A stretch of DNA of 15,147 nt from positions 1 through 15,147 of the forward strand of contig JAFAEC010000040.1 in NCBI GenBank assembly GCA_023424215.1. The letters are read 5' to 3'. The translations under genes and the position numbers were made by a program. This DNA is from Pseudomonadota bacterium. Its GTDB lineage: Bacteria; Pseudomonadota; Alphaproteobacteria; Caulobacterales; Caulobacteraceae. The stretch's first letter is position 1, and every line of letters starts with the position of its first letter. This document shows positions 9,982 through 15,147 of this stretch, one piece after another. Under the pieces are notes generated by a model that saw only the letters and a program-made list of their open reading frames with translations, did not search any database and was not told the origin of the DNA.

Positions 9982-10128
9982 TTAGCGGACGATGGCGATG
10001 CGGGCGGCGTAGGGCGCGGGTTCCGGCGTGCAGGACGCAACGACCAGTTGCGCCGCCATGAGACACAGGAAGGCCGCCGCGATGGGCTGGAGCCGATTTG
10101 AGACAGCGAGAGCCATGGAAACGGCCAC
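9982..10128 (-). CDS. Putative very small lipoprotein (48 aa)
   Basis: The frame encodes a short N-region with Arg12, a hydrophobic stretch (about 15-30, PIAAAFLCLMAAQLVV) and the lipobox V30-A31-S32-C33. That gives a predicted mature lipopeptide of only 16 residues starting CTPEPAPY. The start is GTG 10128 with AAGGAG (10142-10137) 8 nt upstream; the in-frame ATG 10116 would sit 20 nt from that SD. It fills an otherwise empty stretch and ends 4 bp from the convergent DUF442-like gene. Function is unknown; a toxin-like, structural or entericidin-like role are all guesses. Confidence is moderate because of its size. Confidence 0.5.
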   Translation of the reverse strand: MAVSMALAVSNRLQPIAAAFLCLMAAQLVVASCTPEPAPYAARIAIVR

Positions 10129-10136
10129 GATCGGCA

Positions 10137-10142
10137 CTCCTT
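10137..10142 (-). promoter_or_regulatory. Ribosome binding site of the small lipoprotein gene
   Basis: AAGGAG on the minus strand lies 8 nt before GTG 10128. It is one of the best SD matches in the window and is the main argument that the 48-aa frame is expressed and that GTG, not the ATG at 10116, is the start. Confidence 0.55.
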
Positions 10143-10197
10143 GGAAGGTTACCGAAAGCCTAACGCAAGGCGCGGGCCGCGCGGGGGACGGTCCGGC

Positions 10198-11100
10198 GTG
10201 ATTCCCTTCGTGCGCGAGTTCGACTTCGCCTACGGCCGCTGCGACGCTGTTTCGCCGCTGATCCGCAGGGTGGTGGCGGAGAACCCGGGACCGTTCACCT
10301 TCACCGGCACCGGCACCTATATCGTCGGCCGCGCCAGCCGCGGCGCGCCCGTGGCGGTGATCGATCCCGGCCCGCCCGACGCGCGCCATCTGGCGGCCCT
10401 GCTGGCGGCGGTGGAGGGCCAGCGGGTGACACACGTGCTGGTCACCCACACCCACCGCGACCACGCCCCCCTCGCCCGCCCCTTCGCGGAAGCGGTGGGC
10501 GCGCCGGTGCTGGCCGCCCGGCCGCCGGCGCGGACCGTCCACGTCTCCGCCGCGCTGGACGAGGACCACGACGATGCCTTCGCGCCCGATGTCGAACTGT
10601 CGGGCGGTGAGGTCATCGCGGAAGAGGACTGGACGCTGGAGGCCTTGGCCACGCCCGGCCACGCCTCGAACCACATGGCCTTCGTCCTGCGCGAGGAGAA
10701 CGCCCTGTTCAGCGGCGATCACGTGATGGGCTGGTCGACCACGGTGGTCGCCCCGCCGGACGGGGACATGACCGCCTACTTGGCCAGCCTCGAGACGGTG
10801 ATGGCGCGCGGGTTCGACACCCTGTGGCCGACGCACGGGGCGCCGGTCCGCGACCCGGGCCCGTTCCTCTCCGCCTATCGCGAGCACCGGCTGGAGAGGG
10901 AGGCGCAGGTGCTGGCGCGGCTGGCGGCCGGCGACCGGCGCATCGTCGAGATGACGCCGCGGCTCTATGCGGCGGTGGACGAACGGCTCTGGCCGGCGGC
11001 GTCGATGTCGGTGTGGGCGCACCTGATCGCGCTGGAGCGGGCCGGGCGGGTCGCCGCCGATCCCGCGCCCACGCTGGACGCCGTCTGGATCCCCGCCTGA
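10198..11100 (+). CDS. MBL-fold metallo-hydrolase, LACTB2-like
   Basis: The 300-aa protein has the full metal-binding set of the metallo-beta-lactamase fold: HTHRDH at 84-89 (H84, H86, D88, H89), H155 in ATPGHASNH, D174 in SGDH, and H213 in WPTHG. Residues about 240-290 (VLARL through VWAHLIALERAGRV) match the small winged-helix domain that follows the MBL core in LACTB2-type proteins. Members of this group include endoribonucleases and hydroxyacylglutathione-hydrolase-like enzymes, so the substrate is open. It is probably cytoplasmic, with no signal peptide. I take GTG 10198 (protein starting MIPFVREFDFAYGR) as the start; the open frame runs back to TTG 10141 but that stretch is unlike the family. 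It is divergent from the small lipoprotein gene (69-bp gap) and convergent with the DUF1499 gene (3-bp gap). Confidence 0.9.
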   Translation: MIPFVREFDFAYGRCDAVSPLIRRVVAENPGPFTFTGTGTYIVGRASRGAPVAVIDPGPPDARHLAALLAAVEGQRVTHVLVTHTHRDHAPLARPFAEAVGAPVLAARPPARTVHVSAALDEDHDDAFAPDVELSGGEVIAEEDWTLEALATPGHASNHMAFVLREENALFSGDHVMGWSTTVVAPPDGDMTAYLASLETVMARGFDTLWPTHGAPVRDPGPFLSAYREHRLEREAQVLARLAAGDRRIVEMTPRLYAAVDERLWPAASMSVWAHLIALERAGRVAADPAPTLDAVWIPA

Positions 11101-11103
11101 CGC

Positions 11104-11796
11104 CTAGTCGCCGGTGCGCAGCGCGTCGCTGATCCGCGTCGCCAGCCGGCAGGCCTCGCCGCCGTGGGGCAGGCTGTCGCGGGCTGCGACGCGGATGTCG
11201 GTGCGCCCCGGCCGGATGCGGACCACCGCGTCATGGGTGACGCCGAACCAGTAGCCGGTGCGCGAGCCGTCGGCCCGCTGCACGCCGAAGCCGCGCACCC
11301 GGAAGCCGGCCTGCTCCAGGGCCCAGCCCGCCGTCTGGGGCGCCACCTGCCGCATCACCGGCCAGGCGCCGGGACAGGCGTCCGGTCCGACCGCGGGACC
11401 CGGCCCCCGGCCGCCGCGATAGTCGCCGAGGTCGCCGAAACCGGGGACCTCCTCGAGATCGGTGCTGACGTTCTCGACCGGCCCGCTCGCCAGTCGGCCC
11501 TTCTGCCAGATGAAGCCCGCCAGCGCGCCGCCGGCGATCAGCACCGCCGCGAGCGCGAACAGGCCGAGCCGCCGCGGGTCCTTCAACGCCAGGACCCCCG
11601 CGACCAGCGCCGCGGCGACGCCCCCCCAGGCCAGCCACCAGGCGACCTGCAGCGTCAGCAACGACCAGCCGGTCTCCAGCGACAGAAGGCCGGCGCGGAC
11701 GCCGAGGGCCGAGAGCAGGACCAGCAGCGGCGACGCGACGGCCGCGATCAGCAGCGCCTGCACCGGTCCCCTGCCCTTCGCCGCCGGCCGGGCCAC
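11104..11796 (-). CDS. DUF1499 family membrane protein
   Basis: The 230-aa protein has three hydrophobic segments that look like transmembrane helices (about 12-36, 47-70 and 77-97). A soluble DUF1499 domain (about 108-228) follows, with the motif THDAVVRIRPGRTDIRVAARDS around 187-208 and the closing helix ACRLATRISDALR. DUF1499 proteins are widespread in alphaproteobacteria and plant plastids; no biochemical role is established. The start is GTG 11796, 3 bp after the acyl-CoA ligase stop, so it is the second gene of a two-gene operon and probably translationally coupled. The SD is poor (G-rich run overlapping the ligase stop), consistent with coupling. Whether it serves fatty-acid metabolism is only suggested by position. 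Confidence 0.87.
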   Translation of the reverse strand: MARPAAKGRGPVQALLIAAVASPLLVLLSALGVRAGLLSLETGWSLLTLQVAWWLAWGGVAAALVAGVLALKDPRRLGLFALAAVLIAGGALAGFIWQKGRLASGPVENVSTDLEEVPGFGDLGDYRGGRGPGPAVGPDACPGAWPVMRQVAPQTAGWALEQAGFRVRGFGVQRADGSRTGYWFGVTHDAVVRIRPGRTDIRVAARDSLPHGGEACRLATRISDALRTGD

Positions 11797-11799
11797 GGC

Positions 11800-13434
<1,635 letters not shown>

Positions 13435-13507
13435 AATCGTCCCTTGGTCTGCGCCGGCTGCCGGGCGCTTGGCGGTCACGCTATCGGCGGAATCCGCAAC
13501 AGGCAAC

Positions 13508-13522
13508 GTGACGCAAGGTCAC
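13508..13522. promoter_or_regulatory. Inverted repeat GTGAC-N5-GTCAC, possible operator
   Basis: Two perfect 5-bp arms (13508-13512 and 13518-13522) lie in the 137-bp divergent region between the acyl-CoA ligase and the uridine-kinase-like gene, 74 bp from the ligase start. Size and symmetry fit a dimeric repressor site such as those of fatty-acid-responsive regulators. No regulator gene is in the window, and a GAATC site (13490-13494) lies between it and the ligase. Tentative. Confidence 0.3.
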
Positions 13523-13530
13523 CCGCCGGC

Positions 13531-13570
13531 CCGCCGCTGGCGGAAAATCCACCTCCGCCCTAGAAGGCGG
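13531..13570 (+). promoter_or_regulatory. Alternating CCGCC/GGCGG leader before the uridine-kinase-like gene
   Basis: Four segments alternate: CCGCC 13531-13535, GGCGGA 13539-13544, TCCGCC 13554-13559, GGCGG 13566-13570. Neighbouring segments can pair (1-2, 2-3 or 3-4) but not all at once. The last segment lies one base before ATG 13572 and over its RBS. This could be a small translational switch or a product of high GC. Confidence 0.3.
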
Positions 13571-13571
13571 C

Positions 13572-14219
13572 ATGGCCATTCTGATCGCGATCACCGGCGG
13601 CTCCGGCTCCGGCAAGAGCACCCTCGCCGAAGCCCTGGTCGCCGCCCTGCCCGACGGCGCGGCGGTGCTGCTGCGCGAGGATTCCTATTACCGCGACGCC
13701 GCCAGCCTGCCCGACTTCGACGCCGCGACCTTCGACTTCGACGACGTCGCGGCCCGCGACCACGAGCTGATGCTCCGCGACCTCGCCGCGCTCAAGACCG
13801 GCCGCGACATCACGGCCCCGGTCTATTCCTTCATCCACCACGGCCGCGAGCCGGGCGGCGAACCCGTCCGCGCCGCCGAGGTGGTGGTCGTCGAAGGCAC
13901 CCACGTGCTGTGCACGCCGGAGCTGGTCGAGCTGTTCGACATCCGCGTCTTCGTCGACACCCCGGCCGACATCCGCTTCATCCGCCGCCTGCTCCGCGAC
14001 CAGGTCGAGCGGGGCCGGACCGCGGAGTCGGTGATCGCCCAGTACCTCGCCACCGTTCGCCCGGGCCACGAGCGGCTGACCGAGCCGTCGCGGGTCAACG
14101 CCGACTTCATCGTCGCCGACGCCACCGCCGCGGTGCGGCTGGAGGATCCGCAGGCAGTGGTGCGGCTGGCCGCCCCCGTGCTGGCGCACCCGCTGCTGGC
14201 GCCGCTGGTCGACCGCTAG
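13572..14219 (+). CDS. udk: Uridine kinase-like P-loop nucleoside kinase
   Basis: The 215-aa protein matches the uridine kinase/phosphoribulokinase family in length and motif order: Walker A GGSGSGKST (9-17), the acceptor-site REDSYYRD (35-42), FDFDD (55-59, in place of the FDHPD of classical Udk), VVEGTH (107-111 region), DTPADIRFIRRLLRDQVERGR (129-149; lid arginines) and EPSRVNADFIV (171-181). It would phosphorylate uridine or cytidine with a nucleoside triphosphate in pyrimidine salvage. The altered FDFDD leaves open a different small-molecule acceptor. The start is ATG 13572 with GAAGG just upstream; spacing is short (4 nt). It is divergent from the acyl-CoA ligase gene and converges with pdxH 4 bp away, so it is a single-gene unit. 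Confidence 0.85.
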   Translation: MAILIAITGGSGSGKSTLAEALVAALPDGAAVLLREDSYYRDAASLPDFDAATFDFDDVAARDHELMLRDLAALKTGRDITAPVYSFIHHGREPGGEPVRAAEVVVVEGTHVLCTPELVELFDIRVFVDTPADIRFIRRLLRDQVERGRTAESVIAQYLATVRPGHERLTEPSRVNADFIVADATAAVRLEDPQAVVRLAAPVLAHPLLAPLVDR

Positions 14220-14223
14220 GGCC

Positions 14224-14898
14224 TCAGGGCTGCAGCCGGGTGCGGCTCCAGCCCGCTTCCGTCCGGTCGAAGCGCAACCGGTCGTGCAGGCGGAAGGGCC
14301 GGTCGCGCCAGAACTCGACGCTCTCCGGAACAATCCGCCATCCGGTCCAGCGCTCGGGCCGCGGCACCTCCTGCCCCTCGAAGCGCGCCGTCTCGCGCGC
14401 CACCGCCAGCTCCAGCGCCTCGCGGCTGTCCAGCGGCCGCGACTGCTCCGAGGCCCACGCCCCGATGCGGCTCTCGCGCGCCCGGCTGGCGAAATAGGCA
14501 TCCGCCTCCGCCGCGCTGACCGGCTCCACCGGCCCCCGCACCCGTACCTGCCGGCGCAGGGTCTTCCAGTGGAACAGCAGGCCGGCCCGCGGATGCGCCG
14601 CCAGCGCCAGCCCCTTGGCGCTCTCGCGGTTGGAGTAGAAGGTGAAGCCGCGTCCGTCGACGTCCTTCAACAGCACCATGCGCGCGTCCGGCTGGCCGTC
14701 GGCGTCGACCGTGGCCAGGGCCATGGCGTTGGCGTCATTCGGCTCGGTTCCCTTCGCGTCCGCCAGCCATTCGACAAACAGGGCGATCGGCTCGTCCCGC
14801 TCGAAGATGCTCTCGTCGCCGTTGGCGGCCAGGGCGGCGGCGTAATGCTCCGCATACTCCTCGCGGGTCGGGCTGGGCGGGATCACGGGCGTGGTCAT
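14224..14898 (-). CDS. pdxH: Pyridoxamine 5'-phosphate oxidase (PdxH)
   Basis: The 224-aa FMN enzyme oxidises PNP or PMP to pyridoxal 5'-phosphate, the final step of PLP synthesis and salvage, in the cytoplasm. Motifs are NAMALATVDADGQPDARMVLLKD (57-79), GFTFYSNRESAKG (84-96), FHWKTLRRQVRVRG (109-122; FMN and substrate contacts), ASEQSRPL (149-156), and the C-terminal ERWTGWRIVPESVEFW...RLHDR (182-207) ending in W-x3-RLQP. Length is usual for the family. I chose ATG 14898 because the family-like sequence begins there (MTTPVIPPSPTREEYAEHY). An upstream in-frame ATG at 14964 would add 22 residues with no family resemblance. The SD before 14898 is weak (GCAGG). It converges with the uridine-kinase-like gene and is divergent from the J-domain-like gene. 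Confidence 0.96.
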   Translation of the reverse strand: MTTPVIPPSPTREEYAEHYAAALAANGDESIFERDEPIALFVEWLADAKGTEPNDANAMALATVDADGQPDARMVLLKDVDGRGFTFYSNRESAKGLALAAHPRAGLLFHWKTLRRQVRVRGPVEPVSAAEADAYFASRARESRIGAWASEQSRPLDSREALELAVARETARFEGQEVPRPERWTGWRIVPESVEFWRDRPFRLHDRLRFDRTEAGWSRTRLQP

Positions 14899-14942
14899 GG
14901 CCTGCAGATAGACCCTGCCGCCGCCGATGGGGAGAGGCTTCA

Positions 14943-14952
14943 CGGTTAACCG
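14943..14952. promoter_or_regulatory. Palindrome CGGTTAACCG in the pdxH / J-domain gene divergent promoter region
   Basis: This perfect 10-bp palindrome contains TTAACC on both strands. TTAACC is a known half-site of the Caulobacter cell-cycle regulator CtrA; full sites are TTAA-N7-TTAA, and I see no second half. It lies 45 bp upstream of the pdxH start and 34 bp upstream of the J-domain-like start. Confidence 0.25.
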
Positions 14953-14956
14953 GGCC

Positions 14957-14979
14957 TTGACCATATCCGGCGCTGTAGT
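14957..14979 (+). promoter_or_regulatory. Possible promoter for the J-domain-like gene
   Basis: TTGACC (14957-14962) is followed after 9 bp by GCTGTAGT (14972-14979), a loose match to the Caulobacter housekeeping pattern TTGACG-N10-14-GCTANAWC. The start codon is only 6 bp further on, which would imply a leaderless or nearly leaderless mRNA. The spacer is shorter than usual. Weak call. Confidence 0.22.
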
Positions 14980-14985
14980 GGCGGC

Positions 14986-15147
14986 ATGCGCGCCCGCTCG
15001 CACCCCGAAGTCGCCTCGACCCGCGAGGCCCTCGCCCTGCTCGGCCTGACCGGCCCGGCTGAGGGCGAGACCCTGACCGTCGCCTTCCGGGCGGCGGTCA
15101 AGGCGGCGCGTCCCGACCAGCCCGGCGGCGACGAGGCGCGGTTCCGC
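14986..15147 (+). CDS. J-domain-like protein, N-terminal part only (runs off the window)
   Basis: The first 54 codons encode MRARSHPEVASTREALALLGL, then a helix (LTVAFRAAVKAARPDQPGGDEARFR) laid out like helix II, the HPD loop and the start of helix III of a DnaJ J domain. The typical pattern LGL...AFR..VK..HPD..GGD..RF is clear. The histidine of HPD is Arg here (R42-P43-D44), encoded CGT. HPD His is needed to stimulate DnaK ATPase in tested J proteins, so this copy may be altered in function or belong to a divergent subfamily. The start is ATG 14986, with no clear SD. It is divergent from pdxH. The C-terminus is outside the window. Confidence 0.68.
   Translation, partial: MRARSHPEVASTREALALLGLTGPAEGETLTVAFRAAVKAARPDQPGGDEARFR

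Noticed and set aside
10170..10182. GCGCGG-G-CCGCGC dyad before the MBL gene
   Set aside because: It is low-complexity GC sequence with no U tract and no clear relation to the RBS, so it is not a terminator or switch call.

Overview
The window is about 15 kb of high-GC DNA (roughly 70% by eye) from what looks like an alphaproteobacterium of the Caulobacteraceae, probably Brevundimonas-like. The case rests on codon bias, a methionine synthase split into two genes, a long TonB-dependent receptor with an SD-TTG start, GANTC sites in promoter regions, and the set of housekeeping genes. This placement is inference. I see no tRNA, rRNA, CRISPR array, IS element or phage gene. The content is mostly core metabolism.

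Layout. Positions 5-5083 (+) hold a one-carbon/methionine operon: metF, metH N-terminal half (homocysteine domain), a 136-aa unknown gene, then metH C-terminal half (folate, cobalamin and reactivation domains). All joins are overlapping stop/start codons. Positions 5087-5641 (-) encode a small exported protein of unknown function. Positions 5745-5777 are a strong intrinsic terminator for the TonB-dependent receptor gene at 5800-8775 (-). A 289-bp divergent intergenic region follows. Positions 9065-9977 (+) hold an exported protein with an LACYD motif, coupled to a DUF442 phosphatase/sulfurtransferase-like protein. Positions 9982-10128 (-) encode a tiny putative lipoprotein. Positions 10198-11100 (+) encode an MBL-fold hydrolase of the LACTB2 type. 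Positions 11104-13434 (-) hold an AlkK-like fatty acyl-CoA ligase followed by a DUF1499 membrane protein. Positions 13572-14219 (+) encode a uridine-kinase-like P-loop kinase. Positions 14224-14898 (-) encode pdxH. A J-domain-like gene starts at 14986 and runs off the end.

How the genes work together. MetF makes 5-methyl-THF. The two MetH polypeptides would reconstitute cobalamin-dependent methionine synthase. PdxH makes PLP, but it is a separate unit. The other units look functionally independent. Genes are packed tightly: four convergent pairs end 3-4 bp apart.

The most unusual feature is the 136-aa gene at 2019-2429. It sits exactly at the joint between the two MetH halves, has lower GC and atypical codons, and its start and stop overlap both neighbours. 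Secondary points of interest are a set of alternating GGCGG/CCGCC segments ending on the start codon of the uridine-kinase-like gene, a J domain with RPD in place of HPD, and a 48-aa lipoprotein candidate.
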